NCBI GenBank assembly: GCA_963682175.1
Contig: OY821781.1
Location: 40,809,254-40,873,253, forward strand
Direction: 5' to 3'
Source of the DNA: Triglochin maritima
Lineage: Eukaryota > Streptophyta > Magnoliopsida > Alismatales > Juncaginaceae
DNA length: 64,000 nt
Part shown: piece after piece, positions 10,790 through 23,645 of the stretch
Layout: every line of letters starts with the position of its first letter
Position numbering within the stretch: position 1 is the stretch's first letter
Made by a program: the position numbers and the translations under genes
The notes under the pieces: model-generated
Databases searched by the model: none
What the model was told of the DNA's origin: nothing
The model's input: only the letters and a program-made list of their open reading frames with translations

Positions 10790-10790
10790 C

Positions 10791-11960
10791 ATTCAAACAA
10801 GAAGATTATTCCTTGGTGTAATTTTCTTTTGATATACATATTAAACATCTTCACACAACATTGCTTATCATTTTCAAACACTGTTTTAGGACCGTAGTAG
10901 TTCTCATGCATCGAAGAAATCTAGGAACCGAAAATTTTATGATATAGTTAAATTAAACCAGTTATAATGATGAACTGACGGATGGGTGAGTTAATGATAT
11001 AGTGCTGTGGTGTCCAACTCTCATTGTTGGTTACTTGCTATGAAATTATACTGTTATATTGTCTCAACATGATCTCTGATATTCCTGGTGATCCTTGCAT
11101 CATCATGGATCCATGTTTTGTCTAAATCAACAATCATGGCATAATTCTTACAATCAACTTTTTATCTGGATAATATAGAGATGTAGACTTATCATGGATT
11201 TTTTATCATGATGTAGAGCCAATAACAAAGGTAAAGTGTAAATCTGAGAAAAAAGTGTAAGCCTAAGATTCGTTCATGGAGTCGATAGGAGAGGTTCGAC
11301 TATTCATTTTCTTGGAGCTGTTGGACCAAAGTCCCAATTCCTTAAGTTTTGTTCTAGATATCCTATGATGACCAATCATATGACCTTATACGTGGAGATT
11401 GTCCGCAGGATGGTTTCGTGAATAATAATAATAATTCTCGAACAAAAAACCCTTTAAACATTAGACTTTCTCTTGGTGTTTGAACACTTGCATTTCTTAT
11501 GTGGTAGTTACTAGATACTCTGTTTGTCATTCTAGTTATTGGTGCAATTTCAAAATTTCCGAAGTTCAATTTATTTAAGAGCACATAGGCAGTTACTCAG
11601 AAAGAAGCACACAATACATATTCTGTAATTCAGATTCCCACCTGACACTAAGACTATTTTCTGTTCAGTTCATTATGGTTGAAAAGCATACTACTTGCCT
11701 AGCCTGTGAAATTGGCCTTTAATTTGTTTTTTTGTCTTCTTCCAGGTAAAATTGAAAGTGATTTTCTGCAGTGTACTCTGGCAGAAGCACTTACTGTCTT
11801 GCCTTTGATGGTAAGACCTCTTTATTATATTTCAAGATTCAAGGATCAAGGATTGCTTCTGCTAGCAACAGACTATCATTTTCTTCCTACAGCATTTACA
11901 GACCAAACATGTCCAATCAGACCACAATAATTGCCATGGAAGGAAGAATGATTCAAGATT
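10791..11960. other. Intergenic, no gene recognised
   Basis: AT-rich DNA. Short open frames (for example 11363-11584 and 11706-11930) show no recognisable domain and no splice context I would trust. Confidence 0.5.
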
Positions 11961-11964
11961 CATT

Positions 11965-12425
11965 TCTTTTTCCATTTTATAACACCATGGTTTCATATAT
12001 CTTACCATGTTTAGCATGCTAGCAGAGTCACACTGTAGCACTAACCAAATAGAAAACCTTATGCATTCTTTTTCCTCTTTATGACTATTATTTCATAAAT
12101 TTTAGTTTTTGTGCATTCAAATAGTAATACTCAACCAAACACAAAACGTAGCAAAATTTCCACTTTATGCATCATGATTTCACATATCTTACCTTTTTCT
12201 AAAGTGAAAAGAGTGTCATGCACTTTTTTCCACTTCATCACGTCATATTATTTCTTACAACATGTTGTCTACTTGTTGAAATCACATTACAGTACAGAAA
12301 AATGTCATGCATCATTTCCACTTCACCTCATCATCTATTCATGGTTTCACGAGTCTTACCAAAAATCAATAATTGTAGCATTGACTACTAAAGATAAATA
12401 TCATCTGCATTTTCCACTTCATCAA
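11965..12425 (+). repeat. Degenerate tandem array, unit about 85-100 bp
   Basis: About five diverged units each contain ATGCA, then TTTTCCACTTCAT or a variant, then TTTCAYATATCTTACC or ATTTCTTAC, then CAC(T/A)GTAGCA-like sequence. Unit starts are near 11970, 12062, 12158, 12220 and 12312, with the opening of another near 12408. Degenerate boundaries make the unit length approximate. An open frame of 154 codons through the array (12111-12575) is a by-product. Confidence 0.5.
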
Positions 12426-12544
12426 CTTAAAAAAGAAATTATGACTAACCCAAATTTGTTTTATCTGACCATGTTTTTGTTAACTTTTTACCGAGCTCAC
12501 ATTGCTGTGTACTTCAGTACTCAGCCAAGCAGAGAACCTCAAGC

Positions 12545-14010
12545 ATGGATTGACATTGACGGTTGCTGCTTGTAAGATTTGTTTGTAAGTACAAAACCCA
12601 GAAAGATTTTGCTTATTCAAGTCAAAATGATTTAAAGAACACAAGCCTTGGTGTAGAATTCTGCACTTTCTTCTGATGCATGCATGGTTTGCTCGAAGTA
12701 CTCTTGTGTACTTTGTTTGCTACGTTTCAAGAGATCTCTGGTTGTAGGTGTTAGAAGAAGAGTTGTAATCCAAGGAGAGGAATAAATGCTTTTCATTAGG
12801 TTTTCTGAAATTTCGGACAACCAATCAGAAATTGACAGGTATGGTAATTTCAGTAGTCTGTGACAGAAGTTGTGGTCTGATTGATTGATGTGTTGGACAA
12901 CACTTGCAAGTGCAAGTTTAACAAAACAAGTTATTCTTTTTCACTGTTTTACTCCTGAATTGTTAGGTGCTTGAATTTGAAAAGGTATGGGACTTCCAAA
13001 CAAAAAAGAAGACTGTGCGTAGGATAGGAATTAGGAAGTGACCATGACTTTGGTGTGTTCAACTTCAAAGGCAGGCATACGGTGACATCATCACCCTTGT
13101 TCTCTCACTTTCAATGGATCTCTTCAGATCTCTATAACTCTTCTTCTTCTTTTGTCCTATGCCTCTTATGTCTCCGTGTGTTCCGCTATTATTAGTTTCT
13201 TGTCCTTTCTTGCTTGCTCTCTATCTCTATAACTTTTTACATTTTTTTAAATATAATACACGTTACAACATAATTCATGCACATCAAGTAGATAAATACT
13301 CAAATATTGATCAAATTATTTTTTATACCTTAAAATTATTTCAAATACTTTGTTTATTTACAAGTCGGTACTAATATTACTTTTTTAATGTCGGTACCAA
13401 TATACCTTTGGTCGGTTTAGACAAATACATCATTAAATATGAAGGTTATGTTAATATATCCTGGAGTCACAAGAAGTGATTCTTCTAAGTTCTCTCTTAC
13501 ATGTCAGCTCGTCTCTTTTCTGCCATAACAAAAGTAACATATTAGATATCAATACGTTCGCATCAATATGTGTATGTATGTATGTATATCCCATGCGAAC
13601 TACATAAGCTAATTAATTAAATATATTATATTGGAACCCACCAATTTAACACCACATGATCTACACATGAAATTCATTTGCAATGATTTGGAGAAGGACT
13701 TGGATTATCAAAGGATGTGTTCTTCTCCACACTCATTTCATGTCAATTATCACATGTGATATGTCTTTGATCCCAACTCATACAGTTTGTACAAATTTAA
13801 GAAATAATATACTAGTTGTAACATTTGCATTTTGCAAGATTATAAAAAGAACTTGAACACTTAATAAGTAGGGAACTGTACAAGAATTATGTCAAAATGC
13901 TCTTATGGGATACAGAGAAAATCTTAGTATTGAACAACATTTTTATGGAGATTAAACCATCTTGAAATGTTTATAATGCTATTTTATACTTTAATTCATA
14001 TGATACATTG
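12545..14010. other. Intergenic, no gene recognised
   Basis: AT-rich with a CT-rich stretch (13085-13240, including TTCTTCTTCTTCTT) resembling a plant leader, and a short (TGTA)n run at 13568-13588. No open frame with a recognisable domain follows, so I make no gene call. A non-coding transcript is possible but not shown. Confidence 0.4.
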
Positions 14011-14014
14011 TATA

Positions 14015-14136
14015 GACGTCGGTCGTATATAGCAGACGTCTATACACAAGGGTATAGACGTCGGACACTTGGATGACAAAAATCCGTCGTATATACCATT
14101 GTATATCCGACGTATATGACACTTTTTCCACTAGTG
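14015..14136. mobile_element. CACTA (En/Spm-type) transposon terminus with subterminal repeats
   Basis: The segment ends ...TTTTTCCACTAGTG, the complement of a CACTA terminus, and carries several copies in both orientations of TATAGACGTCGG / CCGACGTATA-type motifs (14017, 14033, 14052, 14087, 14107). Such clustered subterminal repeats are where CACTA transposases bind. No partner terminus was found, so this is a remnant. Confidence 0.5.
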
Positions 14137-16330
14137 TAAAGACCACCAAATAATGGATAAAAATATTATAAAAAATTTAGAAGTACACTTCTTCACAAAA
14201 TAAAACAAAATTAATAAACTATACCCCTCTGACCACAATTACAAAATAAGACAGTTGAAACAAAACAAAATTAATTTGCATGATGCATTAATTAATTATA
14301 TCCACATAATGAATCCAGCAATCCACTCGTTTTGATAAGTGGGGACCTTGAGGGAGAAGGAAAGAGCTCATTGTTGCCATCAATAATAGTGTCACAATTG
14401 TGGCATCTTGTCCATATATACTTTCAACATTTGGATTTTCTTCTAATTAAGGACAAAAGTGGTACACATGGTTTTATTTTGTCATTAGGACCACCATTTC
14501 AACTCCTTTCCTTGCTCTCGGATGATATATACTTGTCCATGTCACTTGTGTTTCTCCAAACTAAAGATCAATTTAATTAGGGTTATGAAGATATACTGCT
14601 TCTTCCATTAATTGATTCCTTGTCTTCTTCTATGCCAACGCCAACACCAACACAATTGGAGACACCACTCCTTCCAAACCCAAACCCATCATTGTCTCTT
14701 TCCTTTGGAATCTACTCTCTCTTGTCTCTTCCATTTGTAACAAACATGTCTTCTTCTTCTTTCCCCTCTAATCATTCATTCTCTTTCTTCTACTCGTGCT
14801 TCATACTTTTGTTCTAAGATGGGGGCAAAGGAAAAAAAAAAGTAATGTCCAAATTGTTATGTTGTTGCTCAAATTATTGATACACATACTATTTCTAAAG
14901 CTCCAGTTGTCCTTATTGAGACTAACTAATTAATGACACGTAATAATATTGCGATGGCACTAGTTGTATACATGAGGATATTAGTGTAAGCATAACAAAT
15001 AATTATACTAGACAAGTATTTGTTTTAACAAACTTTAAAATGTGAACGATAATACGTGTAAAATGCTGATTATCACATGTAATCAAATAGATACTACCTA
15101 ACTTTAGGAATAAAAGAGTTTATGTTCGACACGTATAAACAAATACTTATGCTTACCACGTGTAAATTAATCTTCCTCTCTGATAGAATTTGTTGATAAA
15201 CCCTACCAACATCACATCAAATGATTTGAAATTTGGGTAGGCACTTTGTAGCAATAACATTTATATAATATAAATGTTATTCCAATTTTATTTTTTTCAC
15301 AAATCATCTCTTCCATTTCACGGAATCTAACCAAAATTTTATTCTCTCTCATCTTCTCGATCATAATATTTTTAATTTTTTTTTATGTCAAATCAACTTT
15401 TATCTTACCTCCAATTCATTTCTCACTCCTTACAAATAATTAATTTATTAATTAAAGTTAATAATAGTAATTTGATGAAATAAAATTATCAGAATTACAA
15501 TATCTATTGAAATGTCGTAAAACTTGAGTTTAATATTACAATATTTATATAGAAATATGAATGTAAAATTGAAAAGATAAATATTTAATAATATTTTTAA
15601 AAAGTATTGATTTTATCTTACAAGAAAAATAGGTTACAAAACTTGAACTTATTTCTCTCGTTCCCGACTTCTACTTTAGATTAAATTATCATTAATATTG
15701 GGTCCCATCGCTGTTGAGATCATGTCCACATGGGAGCTCGATATTTATTTATTTATTTTATGTGGTGGGTTGCAGAGAACCATCTTAGGACTAACCAGGG
15801 TTAGGACATTTTTTTGGGACTAGAAAATGCCTTGGTCTAGAAATTTTTGATGAACTTTATTTTCTACCATCGATGGACGATGGTGCCCTAACTTTTATCT
15901 TTTTTGAACTAAAATCTCAGAAGCCCACATGACCATGTTTTGAAATGTCCCCAAATCATTACCACCCATGATTAATATAGTAGACAATTAGTACAATATT
16001 AATGGACTATAATTACCTAATCTCAACAAAAAAAAGATTATTGGACTAAGTTGCAATGTACCATCATATACGTACTTATTTTTTATTTATATTTTTACGT
16101 TTTGCGTATAATGTAAGGACTGAATTGCATATTTTTGGAACGAATCTAAGGAAAGATCTTTACTTCTCACAAGTGACAAGACTGACGTCAATTTCACAAC
16201 CTTAGGGACCTAAATATAAAGTTTTCTAAAAGTAAGGACCTTAAATGCAAATTTTACCATGCAAAACCACATTTAGTATCTTATATAATAAACTATTGAG
16301 GATTGCAATGCGAATTCATCCAACAAACCA
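14137..16330. other. Intergenic and GA3ox promoter, no gene recognised
   Basis: Very AT-rich DNA. Short frames (14332-14580, 14620-14817) have no recognisable domain. The last part, up to the CT-rich leader that begins near 16390, should hold the GA3ox promoter; no single element stands out. Confidence 0.45.
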
Positions 16331-16506
16331 ATGGAAACCTTTCATTGTTCTATAAATACCTCAAAACTCTTGGCCATTCCCAACACTCCACTCTATCTCT
16401 CTCTCTCACATCACTTTCTCTCTCTAGAGATCACGACACCACCACCACCACCAATCCCTCTCCCCCTCCTCTCCACAAACCAAGCATCAAAACCTTCACC
16501 ATTCTT

Positions 16507-16509
<3 letters not shown>

Positions 16510-16538
<29 letters not shown>
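16510..16538 (+). repeat. (CT)14 microsatellite in the GA3ox leader
   Basis: An uninterrupted CT run in a CT-rich 5' leader about 220 bases before the GA3ox ATG. Such CT tracts are common in plant leaders and length-variable. Confidence 0.8.
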
Positions 16539-16541
<3 letters not shown>

Positions 16542-16760
16542 AGTCTCAACACATATATATAAAACTAGAAGTTAATCCCAACACCATCTCCACCCAAACA
16601 CCCTCTCTCTAAAGTCTAAACACAAAAACCACCTCCACCCCAACCCACTTCCTAGAAATTAATCTCAACAACATCACCACCTTGGCAAATTTCTAAAAAT
16701 ATCCAGACAAATTGAATTTTAAGATTTAATTAGACTGAAACTAGATCACCCATCTTCATC

Positions 16761-18055
16761 ATGCCAACTCTCTCTCATGTCCACTTGTCCGACATAAAAT
16801 CTTTCAAAACTCTCCCTGAGAGCCATGCATGGTCACAATCAACAACCCTAACCACCATCACCACTTCAAATCCAATACCAACCTTAGACTTATTGGACCC
16901 CAACTTGGTCCACAAATTGGCTCATGCATGTCAAGCCCATGGTGCCTTCCAAATCACCAACCACAACATCCCTCTCTCTCTACTCTCTCTCCTCCACTCT
17001 CAGTCCAACCTCTTGTTCTCTCTCCCCCTCCACCGCAAGCTCTTGGCCCTCCGACACCCCAACGGTATCGCGGGCTTTGGGACCGCCCGTATTTCTACGT
17101 TTTTCGAGAAGAAGATGTGGTCTGAAGGGTTTACCATCGTCGGATCTCCGGTCGACCATGCTCGTCTGCTTTGGCCTCACAATTATCAAATCTTTTGGTA
17201 CGTAAATTAAGTAGTTCAACTTAATACATGCATGCACTAAAATTAGATCCAAATTAAGGTTGTATCATTTGATTTCAAAAAATGTAATGTGAAGTTATTA
17301 TGGGTCGATCGTTTGAGTACTATATATATATGTGTTACACCATATTATTCTTCTATGTATAGTTATAAGATTAGTTGGGATATTGCATGTACGTAGAATA
17401 TGTTTGTTATGTTTGATTATATTTATAACATTGATATTTGTGCAGTGATGTGATAGAAGAATACAAGCAAAGAATGGCAGAGTTGTCCAAAAAACTTGTG
17501 GGCCTCATATTCTCTTCACTGGGCCTACCTGATGATTTTGAAGAAAAGCCCAATTTAGGCAGGGCCTCGTCGGTCCTCCAGCTGAATTCCTATCCACCGT
17601 GCCCGGACCCGGACCGAGCCATGGGTCTTGCGGCGCACACCGACTCATGTCTTCTCACCGTGCTCCACCAAAGCAATACTAGTGGGCTCCAAGTCCTTTG
17701 CCCCGATGACAATCGCCAACCCTCGAAGTGGGTCACCGTCCCACCAGTGCGAGGTGCATTGGTAGTCAACATCGGGGACTTGTTTCAAATATTGTCGAAC
17801 GGACGGTACAAGAGCGTAGTCCACCGGGCGGTTGTAAACCGGACCAACCACCGCCTATCGGCGGCGTACCTTTATGGACCGGAGCCCCACGTTAAGATAG
17901 CACCATTGAAAGGCCTATTGGGCAAGGAGGGCCCAAAGTATAAGGCAGTGAGTTGGGCCGAGTACTTGGACTTGAAGGCTAAAAACTTCCACAAAGCATT
18001 GAACTCAATAATCGTGCAAGAAGAAGAAGAGAAATGGAAGGTCTTGCGATTGTGA
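16761..18055 (+). CDS. GA3ox: Gibberellin 3-beta-dioxygenase
   Basis: Two exons, 16761-17197 and 17446-18055, join in frame across a GT-AG intron of 248 bases to give 348 aa, the usual family length. Known role: a soluble 2-oxoglutarate/Fe(II) dioxygenase that converts GA9 and GA20 to bioactive GA4 and GA1 by 3-beta-hydroxylation. Visible signatures: N-terminal dioxygenase domain with IPTLDLLDPN and HACQAHGAFQITNH, the GA3ox-typical WSEGFTIVGSP block near residue 120, iron ligands His and Asp in LAAHTDS (about 210 and 212) and His in VVHRAVVN (about 271), and the 2-oxoglutarate-binding Arg and Ser in RLSAAY. The intron position at the FC(D)VIEEY junction fits the family. No frame damage is seen. 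It converges on the PP2C gene, whose stop lies 528 bases away. Which paralogue it is cannot be told. Confidence 0.93.
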
Positions 18056-18582
18056 AACCAAAACATTTCAAAGATCGTCGTTTGATTGCATTGGGTTGGA
18101 AGCTGTTGATCTTCAATTAAAACATGTTGAATGGTTTATGCCAAAGTGTAAAATTAACAATTCTCAATACACTCGAAACATTGCCCAGACCTACCACATC
18201 AATATTCGAAACCTTGCAAATTAACTTCCATCCATAACCAAACATCATGATCATGTTACAAATCTGAACCTGGTAATATAACCTTCGTGAACGATTTCAT
18301 AATATATTACCTGAAAGTAAACTAATCAGTTTCCTAACCCATAAGAGACATGGATCATCTAAATCAATTCCCAGAGGCACTTTAACTAAAACTTAACACA
18401 ACCACAAACAGGACACAGAACATAAAACCAAATGCTAATCTCTTAGAGCTCATCAAATTGTAGTTAGCAGCCGCATATGTTACACTTAAAGCCAGAACCA
18501 ACAACAAAAAAGGAACATGTCAACATCATCATCATACTAAAATCCAGCTGAAACCTCTAATGATTAGTGCATGAAACTGTCC
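18056..18582. other. Convergent intergenic region (two 3' ends)
   Basis: No open frame of note. It should hold the 3' untranslated regions of the GA3ox gene from the left and the PP2C gene from the right. Confidence 0.5.
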
Positions 18583-20830
18583 CTATTTGCCCAAGCCATC
18601 CAGGAAACCTTGCAGCTCCTTCAGGCCTTCAGCCGATATGCTACGGTGGACCCAACCTCTCGGTGTAGATAAGCTGGGTGGTGGCCTCGACTGAAAGCAC
18701 ACGACGACTACAGCAAGGTTGTCACTGCTCTTCCTTTTGAGTGCCTCGTCCACCAGCTCTTTGCAGCATGCGGCGGGGTCATTGTGCTCCTGTAATTTCC
18801 GTCGGGCAAAATCAACTGCATTCTGGCTGCGGAATACGTCCCATATCCCGTCGCAGCCAATGATGAGGAACTCGTCGTCTTCTGTGAGCCTCGTCATCAT
18901 CACTTCCGGCTCTGCGGTGAGGGGTCCCACACCGTTTGAGAACTTCATGCCCTCCATGTGCCAGTCCCCAAGTGCGCGTGCAACATTAAGCTGACCGTTG
19001 AGATAACCATCGTCGATGTAACCACCAGAGGCCTCAATACGTCTCCTCTCCCTGATGCAGGCTGGTTTGTGGTCTCTGGACATCTCGATTGCTTTACCTC
19101 GTCGACTCAGAACAGCTCGACAATCACCAGCATTTGCCACCACCAATGACCTGCATAAAATTGTAATCTGTTAAACACTGTTATCAGCAGGTGATTGGTC
19201 ACAGAACCTTTCTTATCAACGATTAGTCACAAAACTGAATGCTAAAATTAACCAACCTTCCAACAACAAGAGCAGCCAGTGCAGTGGTGCCAGAATCAAG
19301 AGCAGAATCAAGCAAACAGGCTTCTGCAAAAGCAGAATCTGTCTGCAAGAACGCAGAGGAAACTACCTTCTCCACATCCACCGGAAAATCGTTGTTTTCT
19401 AAAATGAATTTCGGCAAATTGTATGAGGCAAAGTCAGCAGCATGTTTTCCTCCATGTCCATCAAAAACCTGAACAAAATTAAAATAGTTCGTCTTATATG
19501 ATATGACAAAGCTAGTTTAATTTTCTAGATAAGATGAAGCATTGAAAGCAAATGCTAAACTTCTGTGATAGTGAACATACCCCGTAGAACGCATTGGGAC
19601 CTTCAATGCAACTATTCAGGTCACAATTGTCCACAAAATCATCAGAGCAAACATAGACATCTTCCATCTTGTGGCGAAATCCAATATCAGCCCAACCACC
19701 AGAGCGAAGGACTGGAACAAAGTCTACATCACAAACATTGCTGCTGCAAGAATCCTCAGAAACGTTCATAAACGTATTTTCCAGTGTGTTTCCATTCACC
19801 TGCATAGTAGTAGAAAAGAACTCATGGTGCAGCAACCAATTTGTGAGCTTAGAAAACAATTAGTATGATAAGATGGTGACCGAAAAGCAGAACCATTGAT
19901 CAAACGGAAATGACAATAAAAACCAAGTTTAATCAAAGAAAAAAGACAAAAAAAAAAAATCAAATACACCTGAAAATTAGACTGTAGATAATGTCATAAT
20001 TAATTCACCAAAACACCCTATTAACCAGAAACACAAAAGAACCCAAGAATCTCAAGTCAGTCAAGCATGAAGCTGATGACTGAACAAAAGATACACCACA
20101 ATTACGTTACAACTAATAAAACACTATAAATTTACCTAACTGTAACAAAAAACTGCTTAATGTGACAAAATCACACTACTAATAAACACCAAAAATCTAA
20201 CAAACAAGATTCACCAACAATTCCACTGCAAACAATACAACACTAAACCAACTGTCTTTACGTAGTAACAATCGAGCACCAGCTGCACCACAATTAAACA
20301 AATCACCACCACTAACCACTAAAAACCAAAAACTGGAAAACAAGATTTACCAACAATTCCACTACAACCAATACAACACTAAGACATCACCCTTTAAGTA
20401 ATAAGAATTGGAACACAACAATTACACAAATCACTACCACTAAACCGCAGACTTACCAACAATTACACTACAACAAATAACACACTAAAATAGTACCTAT
20501 GCGTAGCCAAAAACCCCAGAGCACTAAAAAATCACCAAAACAACAATACCATTAAATAACATTTACTACCAATCACATTACAAGTTTACAACCAACAAAC
20601 ACTAAATCATCTCCCATTTTGCAATAACAACAAACCACCACCACCAACCACCGAAAACCGAATTTTCGCTAAAAACCAAGAGATCTTACAAAGGAAGCTG
20701 ACGCATTGGCAATCCGAGAGCCCCCAAAGCAGTGCTTGAGAGCCCCAGAAAGAGGGTTGGGAGGCCTCCCCTCGCTCGACCCCCCATTAGTCTCCACTCC
20801 CCTAACAACCCCCTCCATTTCCAGCACCAT
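18583..20830 (-). CDS. Protein phosphatase 2C, DBP1-like
   Basis: Four exons on the minus strand (20830-20690, 19799-19581, 19468-19257, 19150-18583) join in frame to 379 aa. It is a Mg/Mn-dependent Ser/Thr phosphatase. Motifs in order: ADIGFRHKMED (about 82-94, metal Asp and Glu region), VFDGHGG (about 121-127, metal-binding Asp and Gly), SGTTALAALV, VVANAGDCRAVL, LNVARALGDW, FLIIGCDGIWDV (metal Asp) and SSDNLAVVVV (metal Asp). All catalytic residues are present. The N-terminal exon (MVLEMEGVVRG..., ending ANASASF) and the WVHRSISAEGLKELQ tail resemble the DBP1/At2g25620 group, some members of which bind DNA; that placement is from memory. The first intron is long (about 890 bases). The start was chosen as the only ATG giving an open exon that ends at a GTAAG donor and keeps frame. 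Confidence 0.9.
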
Positions 20831-21080
20831 CACACCTTCTCATCACGACCCAATACCGAAATCTAACCCCTGAACTCGAAAACCCAAGAAAGGTCACTTT
20901 TTGACGCGAAAAAAGGAAGAAAATCCCGAAAAGGGGCTCGAAAAGGGGGATTCGAAGGAAATGTGGTGGCTTTTGGGGATTGGGATGAAGGGGGAGGTCG
21001 GATTTGGGGTTGGGAGAGGACGCGTGGGTTAGGGTTTGGGAATTCTAGGGTTTCTTCGGGACCCTACGAGGTCGATGGTA
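20831..21080 (-). promoter_or_regulatory. PP2C leader and promoter with telo-box motifs
   Basis: Directly upstream of the PP2C ATG. On the plus strand TTAGGGTTT (21029-21037) and TAGGGTTT (21046-21053) are telo-box-type AAACCCTA elements read on the gene strand, frequent near plant transcription starts. A T-run (21080-21092) follows. Confidence 0.4.
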
Positions 21081-21369
21081 TTTTTTTTTTTTTGCACTTT
21101 TACCCTTTTAGATTTTCGTTAATCTTCTTTTCCGGGAATTAGAGCTTTGGAAAACAAAGCATATATCGTCTGCATCATAGTTGTATAACGACTCATTTTC
21201 GATTTTTATAATACATAACAATATTTTGATTTAAACGGTTGGATTTGGTTTTCTGATTCGGAGATGTTTTTATAATACATAACAATATTTTGATTTAAAA
21301 GGTGGGATTACAGTTTGGGACAAGTGAAGAGTGAAAGAGAAGCCCAATTCGGGCTACTGATAAAACGAA

Positions 21370-21690
21370 TCTCTAATGATGCTTATTTGTCGATGCTTGT
21401 TAGTGTTATATTAAATCTCATACACCGACGAATAACGTCGGCGTAGAGTACATCTGTCGGAAGTTGTTTTTGCGCCAACAAATTCATTTTGCCACCTTCT
21501 GACTGTTCTGAAACTTACATTGGGAGAAGATATATGTCAGTGTTAGTTTCCGTTCTAATGATTAAAATGAAAATAGTAATCGACGGGACATATCCGTTGG
21601 TATTGTTCAAAGTATTTGTCGGTGTATATTACCACCAACGATTATTACTATCCATTGGTGGAAACCTAACTTTTGCGATGGATGTTTCAC
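21370..21690. mobile_element. Possible CACTA-like remnant
   Basis: Contains scattered CCGACGAATAACGTCGGCG, ATCGACGGGACATATCCGTTGG and related CGACG/CGTCGG motifs in both orientations, like the subterminal repeats at 14.0 kb but diverged. No termini or target duplication found. Confidence 0.25.
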
Positions 21691-21699
21691 CGTAGTAAC

Positions 21700-22434
21700 C
21701 TATGAGAGAATGAATGCATTTAAACATATCACATACAAAATTCTTGTCAAGAATTAAATTCTTCACAATTTAACAAGAATCGATTCTTACAAAGAAGAAT
21801 CAATTCAAGAAATTAATTCAAACGGCCGGTGACCTAAGTGAAAAAGGGTGGAGACTATAATCCTTGATATTGCAGTAATCGTCAACAAAATTAAGTATCC
21901 TTTTGCATTAACTGACTCACCTTAATAGATTTTAAGCTATGCTGAGAACATAAAACACGTCGCCGATTAATTTTGAGAGTCACCTCCTTTTGTTTCGACG
22001 ACTATGACTTTTTCTTTCAATATTCTGCAGGTTCAATCTCCAAGTTTCATTTTCGATTTTAGTATTTCATCCAATTGCAACAAATAACACATTACTATTT
22101 CTTAGTAGTTAATGTTGGGCTGAACTTTGAGATGTTACAACCTATTCCATTTGAACATATGACATTCTCGTAAGGATCAAACTCATCAATCAATCGATCA
22201 AACGTTGCAGGATTCTAGACGTGACTCTCACTCTTTTGATGTAAAACTTAGTTCTCACATTTTCGGTTGGTTAATGTTTTAATACAATTTCTAAACTAAA
22301 CATAACATTACTATTGCTCAATAGCTCAACTAAACATGATTTTTTTTGTTAGAAAGAACTCAAGTCAAATCCAACTTCTAATGCCTCTAAATCTACCTAT
22401 ATAAGATTTAAGTTTTTGAATAATGAGACCATAA
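21700..22434. other. Intergenic, no gene recognised
   Basis: AT-rich DNA. It includes a short TTCTTGTCAAGAATTAAATTC inverted repeat near 21740. The duplicated segment begins at about 22435. Confidence 0.45.
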
Positions 22435-23120
22435 GAAAGGAATAAGCCACAGAAACAGATATCCATCATGTTTAATGGAGTTCACCAAATCAATATAGTC
22501 AAGAACAGAAGGAAGAAACATTATAGTCTGGCAGGATGGCCGCAACAGCAAGAAGCTCTAGCCCGTATCTTTCTTCACAGCAGCACAATAACGATCAACC
22601 AATGCTTCCCTCTGGATCTTTCTACGTCAATTGATTGTTTGTGTTACATCCTAACCCTTGCTAATTGGGTTTTATTGTGATTAGGTGGTGGATTAGAAGA
22701 GGTGGAGATGGAGGGCTGAGATTGATTGGGTGGTGTGTGGATGGTGGAGATGAGGGGAGGTTTAAGAGTCGGTGGGTTCCCTCTCTCTCTCGTGCAATTC
22801 TCTCTCTCACACTCAAGTCTCTCTCTCTCTCTCTCTTGATCCGCAGTTCTCTGAGGCGAGGAGAAGCTCAGACTTTCTCCAAGTCGTGTGGTTCGAGGCT
22901 CGCCGGATCGTTGCCGGAGTTGTCGAAGGAATCGGAAGTCCGCCGAAGTTCGAGCTTTTTCGTGGAAGCGCTCGCCGGGATTCTTCGAAGGCTTCTTCAA
23001 ACCCTAAAGGTATGTCAAGCTTTAGTGTAATCCTCCTTTTAGCCTTTGCGAGGGTTGGAGTGGCCGACGGTAGGCCGAAAGACTCGTCGAGAACCTTGCA
23101 GCAGTTTTTCTGCTCTGCAA

Positions 23121-23645
23121 CGGTCGACCGGCGGGATGACGCGGTCGACCGGTCGTAGTGTGTTTTGAGCAAAATCCCTTGCACCGGTCGAACGATACTC
23201 TTCGAGTGGTCGACCGGTGGTACGTTTTAACAAGGGAAAAAAGCTCTGGGTGTTTTTCGGTCGAACGGGTCCCCTTTGCCGGTCGACCGAAAGCACTGTT
23301 GTAAGTCGGTTGAGGCGTTGACCATCTAAACGGTCGACCGCTCATTGACTTCGTCCGACCGGAACTTAAGTTAACTTATGGGCCGGTCGACCGAGAGTGT
23401 GGCTTCGGTCGACCGTGTAGTGCGGATTTTGTTAGTGAATCTTACTGGAGGGAATCGGTCGACCGTGATCTTAGGATCGTTCGACCGTTGGTGCTTTTTG
23501 AGCAAGAGAGGATTTTTCCCTGTTGGATTTCGGTCGAACGGGGCTCCTTTGTCGTTCGACCGGTTGGACGTTATTTCGGTTTTTCTGCGGAATAGTTGTG
23601 GTGTTCGGTCGACCGTTTGGGGTCTTCCGTTCGACCGTTTGGGCA
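23121..23645. repeat. CGGTCGACCG dyad array in the solo LTR
   Basis: About eight perfect copies of the 10-bp palindrome CGGTCGACCG plus about seven one-base variants (CGGTCGAACG, CGTTCGACCG, TGGTCGACCG), at irregular 15-150 base spacing in otherwise unrelated spacers. It lies in the first two thirds of the LTR, upstream of the presumed promoter. Confidence 0.85.

Noticed and set aside
12111..12575. 154-codon open frame
   Set aside because: It runs through a degenerate tandem repeat and shows no domain.
12985..13240. Possible microRNA or non-coding gene with a CT-rich leader
   Set aside because: No known plant microRNA sequence or convincing stem recognised; kept only as a remark under the intergenic entry.
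22644..23184. Overlapping frames of 118-128 codons on both strands
   Set aside because: They lie inside the solo LTR; composition is repeat-driven and no protein family is recognisable.
23121..23645. Regularly recurring palindromes considered as a CRISPR-like array
   Set aside because: This is plant nuclear DNA, spacers vary from about 15 to 150 bases, repeats are 10 bp, and the array sits in an LTR with a target-site duplication.
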